A stretch of 6,793 nucleotides of DNA from Pseudomonadota bacterium. GTDB taxonomy: Bacteria; Pseudomonadota; Alphaproteobacteria; Elsterales; Elsteraceae. A program made the translations under genes and the position numbers. The DNA is taken from assembly GCA_016195115.1 (NCBI GenBank), contig JACQAI010000651.1:1-6793 (forward strand), given 5' to 3'. Each line of letters begins with the position of its first letter. The first letter of the stretch is position 1. Positions 1 through 5,829 of the stretch are shown here, piece after piece. Under the pieces are notes generated by a model. It had not been told where the DNA came from, did no database searches, and was given only the letters and a program-made list of their open reading frames with translations.

Positions 1-762
1 GTGCGCGTAGACGAACTCGGGCCGACCGGCGAATTCGGCGAGCGCGGTGATCAGATCGTTGGCCGCCGCGGGCGACAGGCCCTCGACCGCGTCATGATAG
101 ATCGGGCTGATGTAGAGCGACTTGCGCCCGGTGACCGGGTGGCGCCGGACCATCGGCTGCCACACCGGCGGCATCGCGGCGCGCTCGGCCTCGGTCAGCG
201 GCTTGAGTTTCTTGAGCGTGTGGAGATGGCCGAAATTGTGCTGGGCGCGGCGGCCCTCGACTTGGCGGCGCAGAGACGCCGGCAACGCGTCGTAGACCGC
301 GTACATGTTGGTGAAGCAGGTCTCGCCGCCGCTGCGGCTGACCTCGATGCCGTGGAGCAGCGAGCCCATCGCCGGCACCGGGCGGTAGCTGCTGTCGGTG
401 TGCCAGAGTCGCGTGAGGGAAAGCTGCGCCAGGCTCAGATCGCCCTGCGGCAGCAGTTGGCCGTCCTCGCCGACGTTGGAGACCCGGAAGATCTCCGCGA
501 CCTGGGTCGACTTCAAATGGGTTTGATGGAAGATTTCGGGCTCGCCGAACTGGCGGGTGAAGCGAACGTGCTCCTGGTCGGTGATGCGCTGGCCGGGGAA
601 CACCAGCACGAGATGCGCCATCCAGGCGTCGTGCACGGCGCGGAACGCTTTGGCATCCATCGGCTTGCCGAGATCAACGCCGGTGATCCGGGCGCCCAGC
701 GCCGGGTGCAGCGGGTGCACGCCCATACGGGTCGCGGTGTCGGCCGAAGTTTGACGGTCCAT
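1..762 (-). CDS. TauD/TfdA-family 2-oxoglutarate-dependent dioxygenase, C-terminus cut by window edge
   Basis: This is a non-heme Fe(II) and 2-oxoglutarate-dependent dioxygenase of the TauD/TfdA family. Such enzymes hydroxylate substrates such as taurine, sulfonates or aryloxyacetates while turning 2-oxoglutarate into succinate and CO2. The frame is open for 254 residues and leaves the window still open. The N-terminus carries the family signature HPLHPALGARITGVDL (about 16-31). The iron-binding H-x-D is WHTDSSYRP, with H121 and D123. The following GGET (145-148) supplies T148, 27 residues after H121, the spacing of H99 and T126 in TauD. FTNMYAVYDALP also fits the family. The second iron histidine and the 2-oxoglutarate-binding arginine would lie beyond position 1. 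The start at 762 is preferred over ATG 768 because GGGGAG sits 8 nt before it. The gene is divergent from the Ldh-family gene. The substrate cannot be read from the sequence. Confidence 0.93.
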   Translation of the reverse strand, partial: MDRQTSADTATRMGVHPLHPALGARITGVDLGKPMDAKAFRAVHDAWMAHLVLVFPGQRITDQEHVRFTRQFGEPEIFHQTHLKSTQVAEIFRVSNVGEDGQLLPQGDLSLAQLSLTRLWHTDSSYRPVPAMGSLLHGIEVSRSGGETCFTNMYAVYDALPASLRRQVEGRRAQHNFGHLHTLKKLKPLTEAERAAMPPVWQPMVRRHPVTGRKSLYISPIYHDAVEGLSPAAANDLITALAEFAGRPEFVYAH

Positions 763-770
763 GCGCATCG

Positions 771-776
771 CTCCCC
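771..776 (-). promoter_or_regulatory. Shine-Dalgarno site deciding the dioxygenase start
   Basis: On the minus strand GGGGAG lies only 2 nt before an ATG at 768 and 8 nt before a second in-frame ATG at 762. The second spacing is the functional one, so the protein should begin MDRQTS rather than MRMDRQ. Confidence 0.6.
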
Positions 777-882
777 GTCGGTGATTTCCATCCCTGTCCG
801 AGCATAGCAGATCCCGGCGTCGCCGCGCGACAGGCTGGCGCGGTGGCGCCGGCTCGGCCAGCATGGGCCGGCGCCCATGGAC

Positions 883-887
883 GGAGA
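883..887 (+). promoter_or_regulatory. Shine-Dalgarno site deciding the Ldh-family start
   Basis: GGAGA ends 7 nt before the ATG at 895. The upstream in-frame ATG at 877 has no purine-rich site before it and directly abuts the hairpin ending at 875. The start at 895 is therefore preferred, which puts this site inside the longer open frame. Confidence 0.6.
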
Positions 888-894
888 CGGCAAG

Positions 895-1878
895 ATGGCC
901 GAGGGACGGATCAAGGTAACGGTCGCGGATGCCCGTGCGCGCGGCGAGCAGGCGCTGCGCCGGCTCGGCTATGACGCCGAGGCGGCGCGCATCATCGCCG
1001 ATCACGTGATCGACGCCGCGCTGTGCGGCTACGAGTATTCCGGCCTGGCCAAGATCCTCAACATCCCGGAGCACAAGCGCTTTGGTTGGCCACGGAGCGC
1101 CATGAGCGTGCGCCACGAGACGGCGATCTCGACCCTGTTCGACGGCGGCAACGAGAACGCCATGCTGGTGATGTACCACGCGACGCGCCACGCCATCGCG
1201 ATGGCCCAGGCGCGCGGCGTCGCGCTGGTCGGCGTCAGCAACAGCTGGATGAGCGGGCGCAGCGCCTATTACATGGAGATGGTCGCCAACGCCGACCTGG
1301 TCGGTCTCCACACCGCCGCCAGCTCGCGCTATGTCGCGCCGCCGGGCGCGATCGCGCCGGCGCTCGGCACCAACCCGATCGCCTTCGGCCTGCCCTCGAC
1401 GCGCGGGCCGGTGGTGCTCGACATGGGCACCTCGGCCTTCATGGCGACCGAACTCAAGCTGCGCGAGCGGCTGAAGCACGAATTGCCCGAAGGTGTCGCG
1501 ATCGACCCGCAAGGCAAGCCGACGCGCGACCCGGCCAACGTCGGCGCGCTGTTGACCTGGGGCGGCTACAAGGGCTTCGGGCTCGCTTTGATGGTGCAGG
1601 CGCTCGGCGTGCTGGGAGGGTCGGGGCTCGATGCCGAAGGCGAGGACGGCTATCTCTTCATCGTCTTCAAGCCCGACCTGTTGCGCCCGTTGGCCGACAC
1701 CAAGCGCGAAATTGCGGCGCTGGTCGACCGCGTCAAGGCGACGCCGCGCGCGCCCGGGGTCGACGACATCCGCATCCCCTCGGAGCGCTCCTTCCAGACC
1801 CGCGCGCGCCTGCTCAAGGACGGTCTCGAGCTCGACCGCTCGGTCTGGGATGCCCTCGCGACGCTCAAGAAGGCGTAG
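895..1878 (+). CDS. Divergent Ldh/MDH2-family (malate/L-lactate dehydrogenase-like) oxidoreductase lacking the usual histidines
   Basis: This protein of 327 residues belongs to the Ldh/MDH2 (YiaK-type) family of NAD(P)H-dependent 2-oxoacid or imine reductases, and its length is normal for the family. Family landmarks seen are GVSNS (113-117), LGTNPIAF (157-164), the following LDMGTSAF stretch, LPEGVAID and GGYKGFGLAL (223-232). The usual SHG motif, whose histidine is the proposed proton donor in YiaK-type enzymes, is replaced by YSG (48-50). The usual NSNHFG is NSWMSG (116-121), with M119 in place of histidine. The rest of the fold is intact, so this looks like a diverged subgroup rather than a pseudogene. 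Substrate and even activity are unknown. The start at 895 follows a good ribosome binding site; an ATG at 877 would add six residues. It is divergent from the dioxygenase and its stop is followed at once by the extragenic repeat. Confidence 0.9.
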   Translation: MAEGRIKVTVADARARGEQALRRLGYDAEAARIIADHVIDAALCGYEYSGLAKILNIPEHKRFGWPRSAMSVRHETAISTLFDGGNENAMLVMYHATRHAIAMAQARGVALVGVSNSWMSGRSAYYMEMVANADLVGLHTAASSRYVAPPGAIAPALGTNPIAFGLPSTRGPVVLDMGTSAFMATELKLRERLKHELPEGVAIDPQGKPTRDPANVGALLTWGGYKGFGLALMVQALGVLGGSGLDAEGEDGYLFIVFKPDLLRPLADTKREIAALVDRVKATPRAPGVDDIRIPSERSFQTRARLLKDGLELDRSVWDALATLKKA

Positions 1879-1951
1879 CCCTCACCCGGCGTCGCGCGCT
1901 GACGCGCGCTCGCCACCCTCTCCCTCAATGCGGGAGAGGGAAGGGTGAGGG
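1879..1951. repeat. Three-stem (Y-shaped) palindromic extragenic repeat filling a convergent gap
   Basis: The outer arms CCCTCACCC (1879-1887) and GGGTGAGGG (1943-1951) are perfectly complementary over 9 bp. Between them lie two further hairpins. One pairs GGCG (1888-1891) with CGCC (1911-1914) around alternating GCGCGC blocks (1894-1899 and 1904-1909). The other pairs CCCTCTCCC (1916-1924) with GGGAGAGGG (1932-1940) around a 7-nt loop. Together they would fold as a three-way junction in DNA or RNA. The element starts directly after the Ldh-family stop and ends one base before the PilZ-like stop. Similar CCCTCTCCC-rich palindromes recur between genes in many alphaproteobacterial genomes; that comparison is from memory. 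It may also act as a two-way transcription stop, although there is no T-tract. Confidence 0.8.
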
Positions 1952-1952
1952 T

Positions 1953-2561
1953 TCAGACGCTCTTCTTGATCACGGCTTCGAGCAGCTCGAAGGTTTTGTC
2001 GGGGATCTCGTCGAACTTGACCGACACGGTGTGGCGGTCGTGGTTGACGCGCACGGCGTGGCCGGCGAACACGCCGGGGTCCTGGGGCTTGTCCATCCAG
2101 ATCATGCCGTTGAAGCGCTGGCCGTTCTTGAGCTCGCCCCAGTAGCCGCCGAGCAGGAAGCCGGACAGCGACCAGTTGATGGTGCTGCGCGTGAACGTGA
2201 CCTTCATGATGGGCCGCGTCTCGGGGCGCTTGGGATCGACCCGTTTGGTCATCTTGGCGATCAAGGCGTGACCGCCCTCGTTGACCCAGGTGAAACGCAA
2301 GCCGAGCTGGCCGTTCGCCGCGTCGAGCTTGGCGACCGTGGCCTCGAACAGCCCGTGTTCGCGCTCGTCCTCGAAGCCAAACACCGCGGTCACCGTCTGG
2401 TCGGGCTCGAGGCCGCCCGGCAGGCCGCCGGGCTTGGCCTTGACGATCAGCTGGCTGGTCGACCACAGCGGCGTCTTGTGCTCGTTGTCGAGCAGGTCGA
2501 CGCGCAGCGCCGGGCCGTAATAGCGCTTGTCGCGGTTGCCGCCGGGCGGTGCCTTGGCCAT
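1953..2561 (-). CDS. PilZ-like domain protein, possibly two tandem PilZ-like units
   Basis: This is a soluble protein of 202 residues with no signal peptide or membrane segment visible. The C-terminal half resembles a PilZ domain, the cyclic-di-GMP-binding beta barrel. RPETR (112-116) fits RxxxR and NWSLSG (129-134) fits [D/N]xSxxG. Strands follow, with LKNGQ (144-148) and the closing VSVKF (179-183). The gap between the two motifs is shorter than in typical PilZ proteins, so nucleotide binding is not assured. The N-terminal half has a similar layout: W33-S34-T35-S36, then LEPDQ (51-55) and a closing LGLRF (86-90). There the glycine of the motif is lost, suggesting a degenerate duplicate. The start lies 3 nt after the hydroxyacid dehydrogenase stop with only a weak ribosome binding site, which suggests translational coupling. 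The function is not established. Confidence 0.72.
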   Translation of the reverse strand: MAKAPPGGNRDKRYYGPALRVDLLDNEHKTPLWSTSQLIVKAKPGGLPGGLEPDQTVTAVFGFEDEREHGLFEATVAKLDAANGQLGLRFTWVNEGGHALIAKMTKRVDPKRPETRPIMKVTFTRSTINWSLSGFLLGGYWGELKNGQRFNGMIWMDKPQDPGVFAGHAVRVNHDRHTVSVKFDEIPDKTFELLEAVIKKSV

Positions 2562-2564
2562 GGG

Positions 2565-3560
2565 TTAGCGGCTCACGGCCGGCCGCGCCGCGGCCAGCAC
2601 GTCGGGATTGACGACATGGACCGGCGTGCTCGCGACGTAGGCCGCGATCTGGTCGAAGATGTCGGAGAACTGCAGTTCGTACTCGTCGCGCGTCACATAG
2701 CCGATATGGGGTGTCGCGACGACGTTGGGCAGGGTCAAGAGCGGGTCGTTGGGATCGCGCAACGGCTCGTGCTCGAAGACGTCGACCGCCGCCATGCCCG
2801 GGCGCCCGGCCTTGAGCGCGGCGACCAGCGCACCCGGCGCGATCAGCGGCGCGCGGCTGGTGTTGACCAGCAGCGCGGTCGGCTTCATGCGCGCGAGATC
2901 GGCGGCGGTGACGATGCCGCGCGTCGCCTCGACCAGGCGCATGTGCAGCGAGACGACGTCGCACTCGGCGAAGAACGCATCCTTGCTCGGCGCCACCGCG
3001 TGGCCGTCGGCGCGCGCCTTCGTCAGCGAGGCCTCGCGCGCCCACGCCACGACGGGCATGCCGAACGCTTTCGCGTAGCCGGCGACGGCGGCGCCGATGC
3101 GGCCGTAGCCGTAGATGCCGAAGGTCTTGCCCCGCAGGGTGGTGCCGACACCGATCTGCCACGTGCCCTGCTGCAGCGAGGCCATCTGCTGGGGGATCTG
3201 GCGCATCGCCGCGATCGTCAGGCCCCAGGTCAGCTCGGCCGTGGCGTAGGACGGCGTGCCGGCGTGCTGGCTCGACGACACGACGATGCCGAGCCGGGTG
3301 CAGTGGGGAATATCGATATGCGGATAGACGCTGCGCTGACTGATCAGCTTGAGCTTGGGCAGGCGCTCGAGCAGCGCCTTGCGGATCTGGGTGCGTTCGC
3401 GGATCAACACCAAGACCTCGGTGTCGCGCAGTCGCGCGGCCAACTTGTCGACGTCCTGGACATGGTCGTTCCAGATCGTGACGTCGTGGCCCGCCAGCTT
3501 GGCGAAACACGCGAGCGTGCGCACCGTGTCGAAATAGTCGTCGAGGATCGTAATCTTCAT
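2565..3560 (-). CDS. D-2-hydroxyacid dehydrogenase family protein (NAD(P)-dependent)
   Basis: This 331-residue protein is a full-length member of the D-isomer-specific 2-hydroxyacid dehydrogenase family, which interconverts 2-hydroxyacids and 2-oxoacids with NAD(P). The Rossmann motif is GYGRIG (151-156). The catalytic set is complete: R236 in VNTSR, E265 in DVFEHEPL (260-267), and H285 in ATPHIG, with the family spacing between D260 and E265. The N-terminus MKITILDDYFD and the block LISQRSVYPHIDI (72-84) resemble a common but poorly characterised subgroup, so I assign no substrate. The start at 3560 is the only plausible one in frame, yet the 20 nt between it and the upstream hydrolase stop hold no recognisable ribosome binding site. 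Translation may depend on reading through the hydrolase gene. It is the middle gene of a three-gene minus-strand set. Confidence 0.93.
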   Translation of the reverse strand: MKITILDDYFDTVRTLACFAKLAGHDVTIWNDHVQDVDKLAARLRDTEVLVLIRERTQIRKALLERLPKLKLISQRSVYPHIDIPHCTRLGIVVSSSQHAGTPSYATAELTWGLTIAAMRQIPQQMASLQQGTWQIGVGTTLRGKTFGIYGYGRIGAAVAGYAKAFGMPVVAWAREASLTKARADGHAVAPSKDAFFAECDVVSLHMRLVEATRGIVTAADLARMKPTALLVNTSRAPLIAPGALVAALKAGRPGMAAVDVFEHEPLRDPNDPLLTLPNVVATPHIGYVTRDEYELQFSDIFDQIAAYVASTPVHVVNPDVLAAARPAVSR

Positions 3561-3580
3561 GCGGAGTGCGGTCGGCGCAG

Positions 3581-4441
3581 CTAGCGTGCGCCGCCGCCGT
3601 GCTTGCGGATGAAGGCCGCGAGCTGCTCGACCGCCTTGAGCGAGTTGGGCGACGTCGGGTGCTCGTTGAGGAAAGTGTGGCGCTCGCCCTCGTAGAGGCC
3701 GAGCTCCATGACGCCGCCGGCCTCGCGGTAGAGCGACGCCAGGCGCTCGGCCTGCGCGACCGAGGTCCATTCGTCCTTGGTGCCCTGGAACACCAGCGCC
3801 GGCGGCAGATCGACCGCCTCGCCGCGCTCGAGGATCAAGGGCGGGCTGCCCTCGGCCATCGCGGCCTCGCTGCCCCAGAAGGCGTCGTGGTTCTTGACCA
3901 GCTCGGCCTTGCCGAGTTTTTGGGCCTGGCGGTAACGATCCAGCGGATCGAGCACGCCCCAGCCCGAGACCGCGAAGGCGAGCTTGGCGTCGACGCCGGG
4001 CGCGCCCGCCAACGGCAGGGCCTTGTAGCGCGCATCGTTGGGGCGCAGGGCCGCGAGCAGCACCTGATGGCCGCCGCTCGAGGTGCCGTAGGCGCCGACC
4101 CGCTCGGGCGCGCTGGCGTAGTCGCGCGCGTGAGCCTTGAGCCAGCGAACGCCGAGGTTGATGTCCTGCAGCGACGCCGGATACGGCGCCTCGGGCGGCA
4201 TGCGGAAGTCGATCGACAGCACGACGATGCCGGCCTTGGCCAGGGTCGTCGCGGTGTCGGCGTTGTTGAAGCGATCCTTCGAGGTCCAGGCGCCGCCGTG
4301 AACTTCGAGGACGGCCGCAAAGGGGCCAGTGCCGATCGGCCGATAGAGCGTGGCGAGCAGCGCGCGGCCGCCCTGACGCTGGTATTCGACGTCGGCGACC
4401 TGGATCTCGTAGGCCGGCGGCGCGTCCAGGATCATGACCAT
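3581..4441 (-). CDS. Alpha/beta hydrolase of the HSL/esterase type
   Basis: This 286-residue cytoplasmic hydrolase probably cleaves carboxylic esters or related bonds. HGGAW (48-52) is the oxyanion-hole motif of the hormone-sensitive-lipase group. GTSSGG (119-124) is the nucleophile elbow with S121 as the likely nucleophile. D223 in GTKDEW and H255 in ERHTF complete the triad in the normal order. There is no signal peptide. The ATG at 4441 follows GGAGGA on the minus strand (4451-4446) with a 4-nt spacer; an ATG at 4435 is also possible. It is first in the set with the hydroxyacid dehydrogenase (20-nt gap) and the PilZ-like protein. An ester hydrolase followed by a 2-hydroxyacid dehydrogenase could release and then oxidise a hydroxyacid, but this is inference from adjacency alone. 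Confidence 0.92.
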   Translation of the reverse strand: MVMILDAPPAYEIQVADVEYQRQGGRALLATLYRPIGTGPFAAVLEVHGGAWTSKDRFNNADTATTLAKAGIVVLSIDFRMPPEAPYPASLQDINLGVRWLKAHARDYASAPERVGAYGTSSGGHQVLLAALRPNDARYKALPLAGAPGVDAKLAFAVSGWGVLDPLDRYRQAQKLGKAELVKNHDAFWGSEAAMAEGSPPLILERGEAVDLPPALVFQGTKDEWTSVAQAERLASLYREAGGVMELGLYEGERHTFLNEHPTSPNSLKAVEQLAAFIRKHGGGAR

Positions 4442-4514
4442 GAAATCCTCCCTCGAGGCGGGTCCGGCCGATAATATAGGCGGGATCGCTCAACCTCTAC
4501 AGGGAGCAACAGCC
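4442..4514. promoter_or_regulatory. Divergent promoter region between hydrolase and cupin genes
   Basis: This 73-nt gap serves the hydrolase set to the left and the cupin pair to the right. It contains a short AT-rich island, ATAATATA (4471-4478), that stands out from the GC-rich surroundings and could provide -10 elements in either direction (TATATT on the minus strand, TAATAT on the plus strand). No well-spaced -35 hexamer accompanies it. Ribosome binding sites for both genes lie at its ends: GGAGGA for the hydrolase and AGGGAG (4501-4506) for the cupin. Confidence 0.4.
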
Positions 4515-4925
4515 ATGGCAGTCGTGCGCGCAGGAGCCCGGCCCACCAAGCAGGGGGCGGCCGCCACCTTCACGGGGGTGGTGTTTCAGGATGAGGTGCT
4601 GGTCGGCAAGGCGCCGTCGCGCATGCGCGCTACCATGGTGTCGTTCACGCCCGGCGCGCGCACGGCCTGGCACAGCCATCCGGTCGGCCAGACGCTCTAT
4701 TGCGTGTCCGGCGTCGGCCGGCTGTGCCTCAAGGGCGAGCCGCCGCGCGCGCTCAACCCGGGCGACACCGGCATGATCCCGCCCAACACCATGCACTGGC
4801 ACGGCGCCGCGCCGGACCGGCTGTTCTCGCACCTGGCGATGTCGGAGTCGGGCGAGGACGGCGGCGGCACGTCGTGGGGCGAGCACGTCAGCGACGCCGA
4901 GTACACCGCCAAGACTGCGGACTGA
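4515..4925 (+). CDS. Small cupin resembling Mn-dependent hydroxynitrile lyase (GtHNL-like)
   Basis: This 136-residue single-domain cupin starts 8 nt after AGGGAG. Motif 1 reads GARTAWHSHPVGQTLYCVSG, giving candidate metal ligands H53, H55 and Q59, with glutamine where many cupins have glutamate. Motif 2 contains PGDTGMIPP followed by H94 in MHWHG. From memory, the same four positions (H53, H55, Q59, H94) bind manganese in the bacterial cupin hydroxynitrile lyase from Granulicella tundricola, and many uncharacterised proteins share this pattern. Whether this protein releases cyanide from cyanohydrins or does something else is not shown. It is followed after 11 nt by the nitroreductase gene and is probably co-transcribed with it. 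The natural substrate of this cupin group is generally unknown. Confidence 0.9.
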   Translation: MAVVRAGARPTKQGAAATFTGVVFQDEVLVGKAPSRMRATMVSFTPGARTAWHSHPVGQTLYCVSGVGRLCLKGEPPRALNPGDTGMIPPNTMHWHGAAPDRLFSHLAMSESGEDGGGTSWGEHVSDAEYTAKTAD

Positions 4926-4936
4926 GGGACGCCACC

Positions 4937-5575
4937 ATGGCCGAGCCGACCGAGCTGTTCGACATCATCCACTCGACCCGGGCGATGCGGCGCCTCAAGC
5001 CCGATCCGGTGCCCGACGCGCTGGTCGCCAAGATCCTGCAGGCCGGCCAGTGCGCGCCCAACGGCGGCAACACCCAGCGCTGGCGCTTCCTGGTCATCAA
5101 GGACGCCGCGATCAAAAAAGCCGTACAGGTCTGGTACAAGCGCGCGCTCGACGAGGTCGTCGGGCCGCGTTACGCCAGTAGCGCGCCGCCGCCGGGCGCC
5201 ACCGCCGAAGGCTACAAGCGCCAGCACTCGGCGGTCGAGTACCTGACCGATCATTTCCACGAGGCGCCGGTCTGGATCGTGCCGTGCATCGAGAGCGCCG
5301 AGAAGCCGACGCGCTCGTCCGGCGCGTCGATCTATCCGGCGGTGCAGAACATGCTGCTGGCGGCGCGTGCGCTCGGCCTCGGCGCCACCCTGACGACGCG
5401 CCATCTGCTCTACGAGAAGGAGAGCGAGGCGGCGCTCGGCCTGCCGCCCAACGTGCACTCCTACGCCATCATCCCGATCGGCTACCCGATGGGAAAATTC
5501 GGTCCGGTCGGTCGCGGCCCGCTCGCCGAGTTCGTCTACCAGGATCGCTGGGGCCAGCCCTTCAAGGGCGTGTAG
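4937..5575 (+). CDS. Nitroreductase-family FMN-dependent oxidoreductase
   Basis: This 212-residue protein is a nitroreductase-family flavoenzyme, normally a dimer that binds FMN and reduces nitro compounds, quinones or enones with NAD(P)H. The N-terminal phosphate-binding signature is IIHSTRAMRRLKP (10-22). It continues with QCAPNGGNTQRWRF (38-51), the central helix ASIYPAVQNMLLAARALGLGA (130-150, here including A130) and the closing IIPIGYPMGKFGP (178-190), then PLAEFVY and W205. The start at 4937 follows GAGGGA (4924-4929) by 7 nt. This site overlaps the cupin stop codon, supporting a two-gene operon and possible coupling. The last 40 bp overlap, on the opposite strand, the 3' end of the DUF1127-like gene. 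The substrate is not predictable from the sequence. Confidence 0.93.
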   Translation: MAEPTELFDIIHSTRAMRRLKPDPVPDALVAKILQAGQCAPNGGNTQRWRFLVIKDAAIKKAVQVWYKRALDEVVGPRYASSAPPPGATAEGYKRQHSAVEYLTDHFHEAPVWIVPCIESAEKPTRSSGASIYPAVQNMLLAARALGLGATLTTRHLLYEKESEAALGLPPNVHSYAIIPIGYPMGKFGPVGRGPLAEFVYQDRWGQPFKGV

Positions 5576-5754
5576 GCGAGTTCCTCCGGCGTCAGCCCGA
5601 TATCCTGGGCGAAGCGCCGGTCGATCGCCTGGTAGCGCAGGAGCTCACGCCGCGCCGCGCGGGTCTTGAGCCACGCCGCGAGGTGCGCGCGCCAGTTTCG
5701 GGCGCGCCCGGCCGGGCGCCGCACCGTGGCAGTTGTATCGAGTGCGATTGCCAT
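5536..5754 (-). CDS. Small DUF1127-like protein
   Basis: This 72-residue basic protein has the layout of DUF1127 proteins. An arginine-rich amphipathic helix carries tryptophans (WRAHLAAWLKTRAARRELLR, about 21-40), followed by AIDRRFAQDIGLTPEEL, in which DIGL is the family hallmark. Members are short alphaproteobacterial proteins; some have been linked to RNA turnover, phosphate or carbon metabolism, and the role of this one is unknown. The ATG at 5754 is preceded by AAGGTG (minus strand, 5767-5762) with a 7-nt spacer. The gene follows the glutathione transferase after a 75-nt gap and may be its second cistron. Its last 40 bp, including the stop, lie antisense within the end of the nitroreductase gene, so the tail TPLKGWPQRSW is coded opposite another gene. 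This tail is longer than the usual DUF1127 ending. Confidence 0.78.
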   Translation of the reverse strand: MAIALDTTATVRRPAGRARNWRAHLAAWLKTRAARRELLRYQAIDRRFAQDIGLTPEELAYTPLKGWPQRSW

Positions 5755-5829
5755 CTTGGGGCACCTTGGGGGTGTTGAAGGCGATGACCCTAGGCGCGCA
5801 CGGCGCGGCGGACTTGGCGGATCTTGCGG

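Larger units (their letters stand above)
769..894. promoter_or_regulatory. Divergent intergenic region with a GC hairpin before the Ldh-family gene
   Basis: This gap separates the outward-facing dioxygenase and Ldh-family genes and must hold both promoters. I see no convincing -35/-10 pair. A perfect 9-bp inverted repeat, GGCGCCGGC at 845-853 and GCCGGCGCC at 867-875, could form a hairpin with a 13-nt loop. It sits 7 nt upstream of the Ldh-family ribosome binding site at 883-887. In DNA this GC-rich such a repeat can arise by chance, so a role in translation or as an operator is only a possibility. Confidence 0.35.

Noticed and set aside
1..807. Plus-strand open frame opposite the dioxygenase
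   Set aside because: The minus-strand frame encodes a clear TauD/TfdA protein with H-x-D and GGET motifs. The plus-strand product is compositionally biased and unrecognisable.
877..894. Upstream ATG as the Ldh-family start
   Set aside because: No ribosome binding site precedes it and it abuts the hairpin, whereas the ATG at 895 has GGAGA at good spacing.
1916..1940. Stand-alone rho-independent terminator
   Set aside because: The hairpin is perfect but lacks a T-run on either side. It is better described as one stem of the larger three-stem repeat, with a stop function left open.
1882..3510. Long minus-strand open frame across the PilZ-like and dehydrogenase genes
   Set aside because: It is out of frame with both genes, rich in Arg and Ala, and runs through the palindromic repeat.
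1023..3584. Very long plus-strand open frame of about 850 codons
   Set aside because: It overlaps five better-supported features, including the extragenic repeat, crosses them in other frames, and gives an Arg/Ala/Gly/His-rich protein with no recognisable motif. This is typical of a third-position GC shadow.
3566..4474. Plus-strand open frame opposite the hydrolase
   Set aside because: The minus strand encodes a complete hydrolase with HGGAW, GTSSGG and the triad; the plus frame is a shadow.
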